Position numbers and translations under genes: made by a program. A model generated the notes under the pieces. That model was not told the DNA's origin and ran no database searches. It saw only the letters and a list, made by a program, of their open reading frames with translations. This document shows positions 1 to 11,900 of a stretch of 64,000 bases of DNA, piece after piece. Source of the stretch: Brienomyrus brachyistius (Eukaryota; Chordata; Actinopteri; Osteoglossiformes; Mormyridae). How positions within the stretch are numbered: the stretch's first letter is position 1; every line of letters begins with the position of its first letter. The DNA is taken from assembly GCF_023856365.1 (NCBI RefSeq), contig NC_064542.1:20581338-20645337 (forward strand), in the 5' to 3' direction.

Positions 1-1946
1 GTAAGAGGCGGCAACTCCCATTAGGACACGATCGACGTTCCCAAGGCTGACGGGAAGGCGAGGTACTTACTATCTCCTGTCATAGTCAAGGGAGTTCATT
101 TGCTCCAACACCTCAACCTCAGAGAGAGCTGCGTCTCGATAACGATCAATATTTTTTATTATCTTCAGGGCCACTCGGGCACCACCCCTGCAACAACAGA
201 CACATTGTGGGAACTGGAAGGCAGCAGGCCAGGGTGATGCAGGCAGGTCAAGCAGAACCCCCTAAAACTTACTTTGAACGGTCGATGCATTCCACCACTT
301 TTCCGAAGGCCCCCTCTCCTAAAGTGCACACAATCTCATCTACAGGAATAAAGAAAGGCAGTTAAAACCACAAACTGGGCTCAAGCAACAGAATATGAAG
401 ATCAAATGCAGTCTAGTAGTATAGAGTTTAAATTAGCTACATAAATAGATTTAGCATTACACTGGGAGAAGTAGTCTTACAAATCAAATGTATAATATGG
501 TAAACTAGCTTTTACTGGTATTAATTCAACAATTAAAGTTACTCAAAAATATAAAATCATTTATAATATCAGTTAATAAAAGCCCCCCAGCTAGCCTATT
601 AAACTAGCAAAGACTTTTCTGGCAAAACAAAAGAGATTACAAAAAAAGGTATATGTTCTATACATCTTGCTTTTAGCACGTGTCCACTGTGATAGATCAG
701 ATGACCCTCCTCATCATCCTCAAAACTCCTGGATCTTTTCCTGCGATGACTCCTCTGGGATCGGTCACCAGCATCACCACCATAAACCCGCGAGAACCAG
801 GCCAGACCAGTACGCGCCATTCATTCATTCAGCGGGGGGGATATTCGGGCATTCAGATACCGCGCCAGGCCACAGCAGCAATTTCAAATTCATCCCCGAG
901 AAATGCACAGGGGCCCCACGTAGTTTGTGTTACAGAAGAGAAACATGGCAACAGGTTTTCAGACATGTGACTTTCTCAAAAAATATATAACAATGTCACA
1001 ATATAATATACATTAACATACTACTTGTCCCCATTCCTTTCCCTCTTACAAGTTACGTTTCTAAGTGGACTCCATCGCATGAAATATCCCAAAGTTTAAG
1101 GACGTTCTTTTAAGTACAGTCCCAAAAATACTTGCACAGTATCTAATCTTAAACATACTACTTAATTTAATCTCTCTACTTGTACAATGCATCAGTCTCA
1201 CTAACAGATTTTAACTGATTGAAATATATAAAATGCTAACATTAAAATGGACATATTTAGCAAAAAAAAACACATGCACAGCTACTGTTAAATGTCAGTG
1301 AGCATTTGAGTTTCTAAAAAATAAGAAATATAGCTAGATTAAAGGGGGGAGGTGCCTTAACGTGCCTAATATGCGAACAAACAGAGGACACCGGGTGAGA
1401 TGGACCATGACATACCGAGTATGAGCGGCGGTGGGAAGGGCTACGCCGGCGCCCCCGGTGGCGCCTATGGCTGCTGCGCCCACTGAGGCCTGAGGACTTG
1501 CTGTAGTGGTGCCAGTCCCTGTCCCTCTCCCGCCGTTTGCAGGGCGAAACCCCAATGATTTCCCGGTGCCTGCGCTCCTTGACCTCCAAGTTGTCGCTTA
1601 GAGGCTTCGCCTCCAGGTAATGCCTGAGAAATGGCAGTGAGTCACGTGATTCGCCACGCCGATGGCCTTTAGTAATCAACACACTGCCTCGCCTGGTCGG
1701 ACATCTTGGGCAAAAAAGATCGGCCAAGGCCTGTGCTGCTTGTACGTAAACAGATGAATAATGGCCCGCGGGGAGGCTCTCGTACCCATCGTAGGCCCTG
1801 TAGTGGTGATGGTACCTCCGGGACTTATTCTCCCTCTCGCTACTGTGCGAGTCCCGCCTGCGGCGCTTGCGGCTCTCCAGTCTCTCCTCCCAGCTTCGCT
1901 CCGGCATCCAGCGTTCCGGAGAGTCCATCTGCCTCGACTGGCGCAT
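1..1946 (-). CDS. clk4: CDC-like (LAMMER) dual-specificity kinase, CLK1/CLK4 type, 5' part of gene
   Basis: CLK kinases phosphorylate SR splicing factors in the nucleus and so control alternative splicing. Five coding exons are visible on the minus strand (1946-1786, 1623-1416, 754-664, 339-273, 187-71), all with AG/GT borders and compatible phases, giving about 215 residues. The N-terminus (starts MRQSRQMDSPERW) is rich in Arg, Ser and His, as in CLK4. It is followed by RRKRSRSFEDDEEGHLI, the family linker before the kinase domain. The kinase starts at about residue 154 (YEIVCTLGEGAFGKVVEC), with the glycine loop at 161-166, the VALK lysine at about 184 and the alpha-C glutamate in AALSE at about 199. 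Human CLKs have Asp where this one has Cys (EIVCTLGEG). The catalytic loop and C-lobe lie beyond the left edge. CLK1 and CLK4 are close paralogues and teleosts have extra copies, so the symbol is a best guess while the family is certain. Confidence 0.9.
71..187 (-). CDS. clk4: clk4-like coding exon 6 (VALK lysine and alpha-C helix)
   Basis: The acceptor is gtctgttgttgcag and the donor GGAGATA/gtaagt. The exon is 117 nt and encodes 38 full codons, including GGARVALKIIKNIDRYRDAA and the alpha-C segment SEVEVLEQMNSLDYDRR. The Lys of VALK and the Glu of SEV are the expected salt-bridge pair. The next exon would start left of the window. Confidence 0.88.
273..339 (-). CDS. clk4: clk4-like coding exon 5 (glycine-rich loop)
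   Basis: The acceptor is attcctgtag and the donor TCAAA/gtaagt. The 67-nt exon completes the Tyr codon of the previous exon and encodes EIVCTLGEGAFGKVVECIDR, the ATP-binding glycine loop of the CLK kinase domain. It ends in phase 2. Confidence 0.88.
664..754 (-). CDS. clk4: clk4-like coding exon 4 (91-nt cassette exon)
   Basis: The acceptor is gaccgatcccag and the donor AAGAT/gtatag. The exon is exactly 91 nt, encodes RSHRRKRSRSFEDDEEGHL and on to KAR, and ends in phase 1. Mammalian CLK genes have a 91-nt exon at this position that is skipped to make a frameshifted, kinase-dead isoform; the phase here would give the same result. Confidence 0.88.
1416..1623 (-). CDS. clk4: clk4-like coding exon 3 (Arg/Ser/His-rich region)
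   Basis: The acceptor is ccatttctcag and the donor is TCG/gtatgt. The exon is 208 nt and ends in phase 0. It encodes HYLEAKPLSDNLEVKERRHR and then an Arg- and Ser-rich stretch ending RRSPSHRRSYS. Human CLK4 has the comparable HYLEARSLNERDY at this position. The region is expected to be disordered and to mediate SR-protein binding and nuclear localisation. Confidence 0.85.
1786..1946 (-). CDS. clk4: clk4-like coding exon 2 (start codon exon)
   Basis: The ATG at 1946-1944 directly follows a good acceptor (tgtttgccag), so the 5'UTR lies in an upstream exon. The exon encodes 53 residues, MRQSRQMDSPERW to HHHYRAYD, and ends GG before gtacgag. The split Gly codon (GG/G) joins in phase to the next exon. 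A longer open frame continues past this donor but loses CLK similarity at that point, which supports the chosen border. Confidence 0.85.
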
Positions 1947-2386
1947 CTGGCAAACAGGGACACAAAAATAAATAAAAATACCCCGAATAATGCGCTCAAA
2001 CCCTGCGGTACATTTACTACCACGGCCCGGTTACTTACTACAATCAAATATAACAAGATAGAAGGGGACACAAATTCGACGCCTTGGTTTTAATCCCATC
2101 GACGTCAAAACGTTTAAAATAAATTTAAAATAAATGCTGAATCCCGCCTAACGAGCTGAACGATGTCATCGTAAAATCCGCTTTTAAATAAAGATGGTCT
2201 GCGTTTAGCTTCGAGCGCTAAATAAAACAGCTCCGAGTTTGTCTTTCAGCTACATAACTATCGAAATATATAACCAGCTCGCGCAGCCTTTTGTTCTCAT
2301 TTACGGATACTGTACATTTGTTAAGCAACGGAGAAACAAATATTTTTTTATTAAATAGAAAGTTTAATAGAGTCGGATGTTCATAC

Positions 2387-2600
2387 CTCTAATAAGGGAT
2401 GAAGCATACCAAATAGCAAACAATCCTTATTTTCCTGACGATATGAAACGACAACAGCACTCCCTCGTCCTTAGTCTCAAAATGGCGACCGTCTTCTCGA
2501 AGTTTCGGTGGAAAAACACGCCGAAGGCCGGAAGTCATCGCTGCGGATTGGTTGCATGATCGTCGACAAGATGGCGTTGCCGAAAGGGAAATGTAGTTTA
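2387..2600 (-). promoter_or_regulatory. Probable TATA-less promoter and non-coding first exon of the clk4-like gene
   Basis: The sequence holds an ETS/GABP site (CCGGAAGT, 2528-2535, plus strand), a minus-strand CCAAT box (attgg, 2547-2551) and two YY1-like motifs (caagatggcg at 2567-2576 and caaaatggcgac at 2478-2489). This combination is typical of housekeeping TATA-less promoters. A minus-strand donor (AGAG/gtatga) at 2387 could end the first exon. A second strong donor (gtaagtaac) starts at 2038, so the first intron could run either from 2386 or from 2038 to 1947. The transcription start itself is not visible. Confidence 0.55.
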
Positions 2601-2699
2601 ACAAAAGCATCGTTCATGACCTGCAGCATGGTACGCCTTGATACTGGAAATAAAGCCTCTTCTCTCTAAAAAGAAAATGCCAGCTCAGTTTAGGTTTGC

Positions 2700-3375
2700 A
2701 AAATCGCATATGAACGAACCATAAGACTCCTGGAACTTTGGACAGACGAGACCAAAGTGGAGATGTTTGGTGAAAACCAAACACAGCATATCAGCATAAA
2801 CACCTCATATCAACTGTCAAGCACGGTGGTGGAGGGGTGACGATTTGGGCTTGTTATGCAGCCACAGGACCTTGGGCGCCTTTCAGCCACTGAGTCGACC
2901 ATGAACTCTTCTGTATACCAATAATGTAGAGTCAAATGTGAAGCCATCTGTCGAACAGCTAAAGCTTGGCCGAAATCGGGTCATGGAACAGGACAATCTA
3001 CAACATAATGGCTGAAAAAGAAAAGAATAGAGATGTTGCAATGGCCCAGTTAAAGTCCGGACCTCAATCCGACTGAAAAGCCGTGGCGGGACCTTAGGAG
3101 AGCTGTATATAAACGAATGGCCGCAAACCTAAATGAACTGAAGCAACACTGTAAAGAAGAGTGGATCAAAACTCTCCCACGACGATGTGAGAGACTGATA
3201 AAGTCACACAGAAAATGATCACTTCAAGTTATTGCTGCTAAAGGTGGTTCGACAAGCTACTGAATCATGGTGCTTAGTTTTTCACACATGGCTTCTCCGT
3301 TTTGGCTTCATATCTGGTAAATAAATAATGACACAGTTTTCACACAACTGTGAGTTACTTGTTTGCAACAAAGAA
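2700..3375 (+). mobile_element. Degenerate Tc1/mariner transposon remnant (3' half of transposase)
   Basis: The plus strand reads WTDETKVEMFGENQTQHIS, then, after frameshifts, VKHGGGGVTIWACYAATGPW, SGPQSD, and WRDLRRAVYKRMAANLNELK. These are Tc1-family transposase blocks in the usual order, around the first catalytic Asp and on towards the C-terminus. Several stop codons and frameshifts are present, and the N-terminal helix-turn-helix half is missing. The 3' part (ggcttctccgttttggcttc, then aaataaataatgacacag) resembles Tc1 element tails in fish. The copy is dead and sits just upstream of the clk4-like promoter. Confidence 0.85.
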
Positions 3376-3780
3376 ACCCATTACGTGTACTGGTGAGATA
3401 CAGAGCCTAGAAACTGGCTTGGGGAAGTCTGGGTGCAGTGGACTGTGGTTCCTTATCAACTCAGTCACACGTAGGCAAATGGTGGCATTTGACACGATGG
3501 ACCTGCTTTGAAATATTTTATAAGAATAGCAACATCTAATCTTTGTTAGTTTATGCGGATCAGGGCTAGACTGAATAATCCATAAAAGGAGATACAGATT
3601 TTGTATGCATTTGCATTTTAAAAAGCATCATACAATTATGAATTATGGTGAAGTCTGGTAGGGATGGAGAGAATGTGATATAGATTTGTGATATAAGCCC
3701 AGAAATAATGCCATACAATTCCACACATTATGGCCAGAAAACATGGATACAGAGGAGAGTCCAAAACAGGTCACAGACAT
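3376..3780. other. Intergenic DNA, nothing recognised
   Basis: AT-rich sequence between the Tc1 remnant and the presumed end of the rasgef1c-like transcript. I see no open frame, repeat or motif worth naming. Confidence 0.4.
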
Positions 3781-5918
3781 CATTGTTTTTATTTATGTTT
3801 ATTTTTTAAATACATTGTATGGTACCCAAATAAAGACATATAAACCCACCATCACCCTTGCCTGCTAGTAGAAGGGAGTCTCCCAGGGAATCTCAGCCAA
3901 GTACGACGTGTGTGAAAATCTACTGTGCTGTCTTCGTAGCCTCTGAGTACAATCCCAATGTACCATTTTTGACGGTTCACAATGCGTGTGTAACACCTGA
4001 TAACAGGGGTCTTGCTGTATTAACGAGACAACTATATCGTTATAGTGGAAGCAGAGACCGGGATCTGAGAACTGGACACAAGTGGAAACTAAAATGTCTT
4101 TGGGGCGTGGCTTCCTGTCAGGTCCTGCAGCCATGTGTCAATAAGACCGAATGCCCTCTGGAGACATATCTGTCCTAAGAGATGACAGCCAATGAGAAGG
4201 GAGAAGATTCTGTGCTAGCCAACCAGATCATAGGAAGATTATTCCACCAAATGACATCAGAGAAGTCAAATGTACCAAAAATAACCTCATATTCGTCGAA
4301 AAGCAAAAGTGATATCGACCAAACAGAATGGAGCGGAACTTTGCACAGTAAGGTGTCCCGCAAGCACACCACTCACACAACCATTTTTAAGCAGAATAAG
4401 ACTTCAGAAATTAAATTATCATAGAAAGTACCCATGTCACATGACATCCCTCTCCCAGATTCCCACCCCCGTTGCTATGAGACAGCAAATCAAAACTCTG
4501 CAACCACTTTATACAACATCATTGTCACTAACAACAAGAGATTAAGCGAGAAGGACACAACTGTTATTTTGTTTCCAGCATAAAACAACAGGTTCTGTGT
4601 GTAAAAAAAATCCATCTGTTTTAAGTAAGGACCTAAAAGAGTCTCGGTTTCTGTTTGTTCCCGTTATAAACCTCACGCCAAAAAGTGTCCCAAACGTACC
4701 GTGCTATTCACATTTACATTACAAAGACAAAAATATAAGTACACTGCCGTGGTATAACACAGTTTTGCGTTTGCGAGAATAATGCCTTCAGTGTTACGAC
4801 GTGAAAAGCATAATGCCCATTTTTAAAAACTGCCGTTTAAACATGCCATGGAGAACTGACCTTTTAGCAGAATGATAAAAAAAAAAACAACACAAATCTG
4901 TCATTACAGAATTTTCAAAAGAACGTTTAACAACTGAATATCAGTCAGTGATGAATGTCCTGCAAACCAGAAGCGGCAAGTTCCCTCCTCGTTGCCCAAA
5001 AGTCAGCCATGCCAGTCAACCTGACTGGGTGCGCGATGTTGTCGAATCGGGACGTAAAGCTCCGCTGGACTGCAAAATGAAAGCTGGCAGAGGCTGACGA
5101 AAGGGGGGTGTTTTCCGGCGTGTCGACTGTAGGTGAATGCTCCATAGCTGTTCAGTCGTCAGCAACCATAGTTCGCTGGAACCGCTGGCAGAGACGTGCC
5201 GCTGTAGGGCACGACTCAAAGAAGGAGTCGCTTAGCTTATTTGCCTGCCCCAATGTTTGCCGGAGAGAAAAACAGCAACGGTGAGCAGCTTTCCAGCTAT
5301 ACCGCGAACGGCTTCTATCTCCGAAGGATGTTACACGTCTGAGATCGCAGTAAACAAAATGGGACCAAACAATCCCCTTGGGCTTCTGGGACAGACATGA
5401 CCCCTACGCTCATGACAATGTTACAACACTGAAGTCACACAAGGCTGTTGGGCAGAGAAAAATATCAATAATTTATATAAAACAGAAGGGCTGTACATCC
5501 TTCTGGTTGTACTTCATATCCGAACCTTGTTAAAGAAAAACTGCCGAAAAAAACGATGTACAGATCGGTCACTCGCACAGATATCGATACGCACTCATTC
5601 CTTTAGACGTTTATCTCACACACCCTCACTCTGAATGTATAAATATATACACAAGTTGGCTCCTGATGCTTAGGGCAAAATAAAGAAAAAATATATTCTA
5701 ATACTTTGCAAGGGCAGTTTGCTTAAGTCCTCTCTGTGTTCGCAATTCTGTACAATGTTTATGTTTCTTGATTTTCTTTTTTTCCTGATGAGTCCTGTCA
5801 TCATTCTTGATTTCTTCGGTAGTAATAAAAACACCTTAAGTTCCAGCTTGGTTCCTTCAGAGTCTCTTTTTAGTGCAATGAACATGTTCCCTTCTTCTGC
5901 GGACCTGTCCGCCTCTTC
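3780..5918 (-). other. Probable 3'UTR of the rasgef1c-like gene
   Basis: The sequence after the stop codon at 5919 lacks convincing coding potential. Two minus-strand AATAAA hexamers (plus-strand tttatt at 3788-3793 and 3798-3803) could serve as polyadenylation signals, giving a 3'UTR of about 2.1 kb. No closer AATAAA was noticed on the minus strand. The extent is an inference; the short open frames here look like chance. Confidence 0.4.
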
Positions 5919-5943
5919 TCAAGTCTTCCCCAGGATGGTGGAT
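5919..5943 (-). CDS. rasgef1c: rasgef1c-like last coding exon
   Basis: The acceptor is catctcattgcag. The 25-nt coding part completes an Arg codon and encodes STILGKT then TGA (5921-5919). Human RASGEF1C ends with a very similar SSILGKT, which fixes this tiny terminal exon. Confidence 0.88.
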
Positions 5944-8900
5944 CTGCAATGAGATGAAGGCAGTTCTTCAATAGATCTTCCAACCACGACAGCTCACACG
6001 ACACTCCACCTCGCGTTAATCGTTAACGTTTTAAGTTAAAGCGTAGCACACCTATGTACCACTGAGAAAAGTTTATTATAAACTCCTTCTCTGCTGCTAG
6101 TGAACCAAAGGGTCTGCATTTTTCTTAGTAACTAGGAACTAGTCTTCTGTGTCAGTACTGTAGACGACAGCAAGTTTGAGAGTTGGACGTTAACGATACA
6201 GATTCAGAGACTCTTAAAAGTGAGAAAGTGCATATAAAATGTTGAAACTCTTGCGATTCGTCATCATCTCACCTGAGAGATTTCCACCTGTCCTTCTCTA
6301 CCTGGTTTTCTGGGCTCTCGCTCTCATAGGATGCCAGGTACAGCCCTGCAGGGAGAGGATGGGAGATGCAGAGCTGATGGATGTTCACAGGGAATAAGAT
6401 GTGGCCTGTGTTCTTATTTCTCGCGGTCAGGCCCTACGCCAGCTCCTACTGGCTCATGTTGATCTGGCATTTCCCAGAGCCAACACTCACCATCCTCATT
6501 GAAGATGGGCGCGGTGTGTAGGTAGTGCAGAATGTGCCGATCCTGCTCGAATGGGCACTCCACCTGCTTCCAGGTCATGAATTCCCCCACCTGTCTCGCC
6601 AGCTCCACGAATTTCTGAGGACAAAGACGGCACGTCGGAAGTGCTCGACTGATGACGCGCAAACAGCCCCCAAGGACCGAAGGAGCTGGGAACAGCACCC
6701 TCACCTCGAAGTTGACATGCCCGTTGGGCAGGCGGTTGGCACACCCTTCATTGAGGAAGTAGATGTCTTTGATGAGCAGGCTGAAGAATGGAATGACTAT
6801 CTGGAAAGCAGATGGGAGGAAAGGAGGATGACACATTGCTCTGCCAGGCATATCTTAAAAGTTACTCATGGTGTCTTCCTGGCCCAGGATGGTCACACGT
6901 GATTGGTCGTGGCAGGTGGCATGCTGCCTCCTACCTTCTCCCTGTTGCTGTGGGCTGTCTGTGACCGGTGCGCTGCACCCTTCAAAGCCGTTCTGTAGTT
7001 GTAGAAGTTTCCGGTCGGGTCCATTTGGTGCTGCGTACAAGGGAAGCCCCGTCACCCATAGTCATCTCTATATGGGTCCTAAGGGTGCAGACCCCTTCCG
7101 AAAGGTGTCTGCATGCCTGGCGTGTGTCCTTCTGTCGGCTGAAATTCTGAAGTGACGTCTCACTTCCAGCCCCGTTACTCCTTAACTGTTTGCCATACAT
7201 CATGTCAATGCCGATGGCTGACCCTTCCTCACACGCTCGTAATGAGCGGCGTGATTAACGTGTGGCAGTATTCGTGGTGATGCCCTACCTCCAGGATGAA
7301 GAACTTGGCAGTCTTGACCTTTCCCCAGGTCTTCTTCAGCCGAGACACGGGGCTCATGTTCATGCCGGCTGCAGAGAGGACAGAGCGAGACTCCGGTTCA
7401 GGGGAACAGCTTCCAGAGGGGCTCCTGCTTCGCCATAGATTACGTAACTAGGGGTTACCCAGAAGGCACTGGCTCTTTTGGGTATAGACACCGTATTAGA
7501 GGTATTACCGTTTTCTGGGTCTTTCAGAGTCAGGCTTTAGATAGAGCTGAGTTCATAATGCCTCATGGCTTTATGAAGGCGGGTTTGATTCCAGTCCTTA
7601 GCTCTGTGTTTGTGGAGTGCGCATGTTCTCCCCGTATTGGAGCAGGTTTTCTATGGGTCTCCAGGTTAGGTAAACTAGTGTCTGTGTAAGTGTGTGCTTG
7701 CCATCCCATCCAGGGTGTCTCCTGCCTCCTGGCCCATATTTGCTGGGAAACACGCCAGCTCAAACCCATAAGTGGCTATGGAATGTGAAAGGGGGATCTG
7801 AGATTGATGGGGTTTCTAACTGTCTCCAGGGGCTCAACACCCAAAGTGACTGGAGGACTGGTAATTAAACAAGCAACAAATCTAATGAAATAACTGAGTA
7901 ACATTTTCAGGAATTGTGCTTCTGGGCTGGACAGGGAGATGGCGAGGGACTCACAGATGATGGCCATGAGGGAGTTGAAGTTGCCAATGTTGAAACACTC
8001 CCGGGCCACGTCGATGAAGAACTCGATCACCAGCGCTCGCTGCTTCTTCTTCGCCGGCTGAGGGTGAGAAGCCAGAGGCTGAGATCCAGCTCAATGTGGA
8101 CTGTGTGCAAAGCTGCGCTAAACCTGTTCTTAAATTCTCACAAGAAAAGTCCTCCACGCAGATATAACTCAGGTGAGGACGGCTGGAAACCTGAGATCAA
8201 TGGAAGTAGGATCTGTGGCATTACTCGATCCCGTCTTTCGAAGGACCTGGAGGCAAATGTAACGCGAGCTCTCTCACTCAGCGGAGTAACAGAGATCATA
8301 CACCCCGGTTTCTGTAATGAATGACCAGACAGGGCGACTACAAATGTTGGCTTGGTTGACTATGTGTCTGCTTCACAAACCGATACGTTTACATATTACA
8401 TATAAATAGTGCGGTCACGGGAAACCTGTGTGTGTGGAATTTGGGGTGAGAAAAGGGTAAGCTTCCACTAGATGGCGCCAAAGGACAATTCTACAAATTA
8501 CCACACTACCCAGTCAAAGAGAGGTCAGCATCAATTAGAATGGACATCAAAGGTAGCTCATTAAAGACAATGACCAGGCTTGTTGTTAATTCTCACTTAA
8601 TTCGCCTTGATAAGGGCGTAACACCTCAAGTGTGGAAATTTAATTATGTTTCAGTCCCAGGATTCACGCCGAATGCAGATTGTTCAGCACGCATGGTGAT
8701 GCCGCATTGTCATGAAGCCAACATAGTGTCAGCATCGTGAGAGGATTGAGAGACGCCAGTGAGTGCATCAGCCAAGCAATTACAGGTGACAGACATCTGG
8801 GTGCCTCCAGCTGTTTTTGTAAAGCCTCTTGTGACTTAATGGCATCTTTAACTTAGAAGGCAAATTCATGCAAACAAAAAAAAAAAATGTAAGGAATTTC

Positions 8901-11900
8901 CTGCTGACGGCCACCCACCATGCAGATCTCCGTGGCGACCAGGTAGCAGAGTCTGTTGAACCACTTCACATAGGCTTCCAGGTTACTGGTCTTCTTCTTC
9001 TGTTCGCTGAAGCAGGGCTGCGAATGGCGCACACACACACAGGTACGCGTCTTAGATGGCAGGAACGTACCGCGGTATCGGATGGTGACTGGATGGTTCA
9101 TTTAGGTGAAGTCTCTAAATCACCTGCTGTGTATGGTTGTATAAATGGCTGTATCTGTGTGTGGTTGTGCACACGTCTGTATCTGTGTGTGGTTGTGCAC
9201 ACGTCTGTATCTGTTTTTGAAGTTCCTAACTCTGTTTTGATTGGGTGACTGGGTTCTACCTGGGAGGTGTCCAGCGGGTCTTTCTGTGCGAAGGCCTGGA
9301 CAAACTCCTCCGGTCCGATGTGACTCAGGCGCTCCTGGGAAAACAAAAGACCCAGGCCGGGTGAGCAGACGGCCTTAGTGGAACGTGAAGGTGGGAGATG
9401 GGGAAAGGAGACTCTGGACAGCACCACAGTAACATCAACACACGTATGAGATCATCGAATACCAACGCAAGTACCACCGCTCATCACCCTCCCTCCTGGC
9501 TATACCGCACGCACTCAGTACGCTGGGATACTCACTCACACATAGGCACATATTATCCCACGAATAACATCATAACGCATACACTAACAGACACAAACGC
9601 CATATCGTAAATAAGGCACAGATGCAGAACCAAACCCAGCGTCCATTAGCAAACAGAGGGCATCTGCTGGTCGGTATCTACCCCAGCATGCATTGCAGGG
9701 CACGATTTCTCTCTGCAGCTGTGTCAAACTGTCAGACCACGTGTATGCAGATGGGGGTACGTCCCATCTGTTAGCCGGGGCCCCCCGCAGCAGAGACTGT
9801 GGGGAGTACGGAGCATGCTCCGTAGGGCTTGCTCCTCCTTTGCTGGCTGCAGAGAGCGAGATCGAGGGGGGGGGGGGATCTCTGCGCTAGCAAGGAGGGG
9901 GTACCATTACTGAGCCCCCCCTGTGTCTGTCAGCCCCCCTCGAGCACGGCCGACAGCATGATTCACCGTGTTGATTACACTTTGCAACACAGCTAATGAG
10001 ATAGACCGCAGTGCTGATGGTCCACCTTGATGGCAGAAAGTATTTCATCTCTTAGGAACTTACAACCCTGAAATTCCATATTTGGCTAAGTCCCGGGGAG
10101 TGCCTCCACTGACCCCCATTCTCTCTCGACCTCTTCATCTTCCCACCCGTGGCTCCACTCCTCCGCCTCTCTCGCTTTTGCTGCCCTCTGTTCTGAGTCA
10201 CCGGTCTTGATCCCTCCCACCCTTGTTTTTGTGTCCCCTCTCCTACGCGCCCACCCCCCCCCTCCTCACCAGTTCCACGTGTGTGAGCTGCTGGGCCAGG
10301 GCATAGGGGTCGTTGCAGATGCTGAGGATGTCCTTCTGGATCGGTGGGGGCTTCGTCTTGAAGGCCACCAGCTTATCGGAGACAGAGGCGTTGACTTTGA
10401 CGATGCTCTCGTCCCCTTGGTTCATGGTCGCCAGCTTCTGGTTCACGTTTTGAAGGATCTGGTTCATGGTCTTCCAGTAGGCCTGAAAGTGACACACACG
10501 GTCGACATCAACAAGTGAGAGCAGATCATATCCAGCATCTCTCGCCTGGTTCTCCAGTCTACCTGGAACTCATGCCTGAAAACGCAGGACAGGAGGCAAA
10601 GGATGTGGGAGGCTTAGCTGTACTTAACAGGGCAAAAACACACACAGAAAATCCATCCGTTTTACATCCTCCAAAGGGTATTTTGGAGATACAAATCCAT
10701 CCAACGCCAACACAACAGAGGAAAACCATGCAAACTCCACACACACACACAGCTAGGAGTGAGATCTGAACACAACACATTGTTGGTCCTGAACCAAACA
10801 CAACGGCACATCTGGGATGCCATCATGCAGAACCCTAACATCATTATCAAACCGTCTGCCATATCTACTGCACCAAGCCAGACCAGGTCTTCCTGCCCAA
10901 ATCAATTGATCCCCTTCGGTGAAGCAGAAGGATTCTCCACAAATCGCCCAGATCCTGCCGTAAATTCCCGGGGGCGTCTCGCTCCAGTGCATCCCCAGCC
11001 ACAAATATCAACAGATTCTTTGGTGTCTGCTTTCCGCCTCAGCGGCTCCTCATCCTCCTCGCCACTTACGTCCCCCGCTTTCTCTCGCTTCTTCCACCTA
11101 CGTCCCCAACTTCCTGTTCCATCCTCTTACTCGTCGTCTAATCAAATCCTGATGGATCCAAGCTGCCTCCGCTCTTATACACGTAACGCCATAAGCCAAA
11201 CCTCCCACCTTCGTTTCATTCTACTCCACGCTCTTAGATGTTTTGAGGTTGTAGACCATGGCCTGGCTGTAGTTAAGGAAGAATCTGTCCGTATTTCACC
11301 AGAATGGGCGGGGCCTAACCTCATCACATGGCGCTATCCTGTGGATGATGTCTTTCAGGTGAGCCACCATCTCCTCTTCCTGAAAGTCAGAGGGGAAGGT
11401 CTCTGTCCACTCCGTCAGGAGCTGCAGAATCTTGGGTCCAAACTTGCGTACCTTGACCTGGAACACCAGAGTGACACTCATCAGCAACACACACACACAC
11501 ACACACACACACACCAACAGCCGTAGACAGGTGGTACCAACCATGTCCAGAGGAATCTGATCCAATTGCTGCTGTTTGATGCAGAGCTGACAGACACGCG
11601 ACAGCAGGTCATGGGGAGGGATGAAGAGGCGTGAGCTCAGAAGGAAGGTAAACACGTACGCCTTCTGTGACAGGGAGGGAGAAAGAGGGAGACAGTCAGC
11701 CAATGATGGCACCGGAGAGCCATTTATGCTGTGACAGCTTCAGTCACATGACCCCCCCTCTGCACCTGTCCCCTGTCGGCCTTTGCCCGAGGGACACACC
11801 TCTGGGTAATAGTCGGCAGTGGGCACCAGGTGTTGAATTAGGGTGTCTAGGGAGGCGGAGGTGAGCTGCGGCCCCTCTGGGATTCCGGGGCCTGGTCCGG

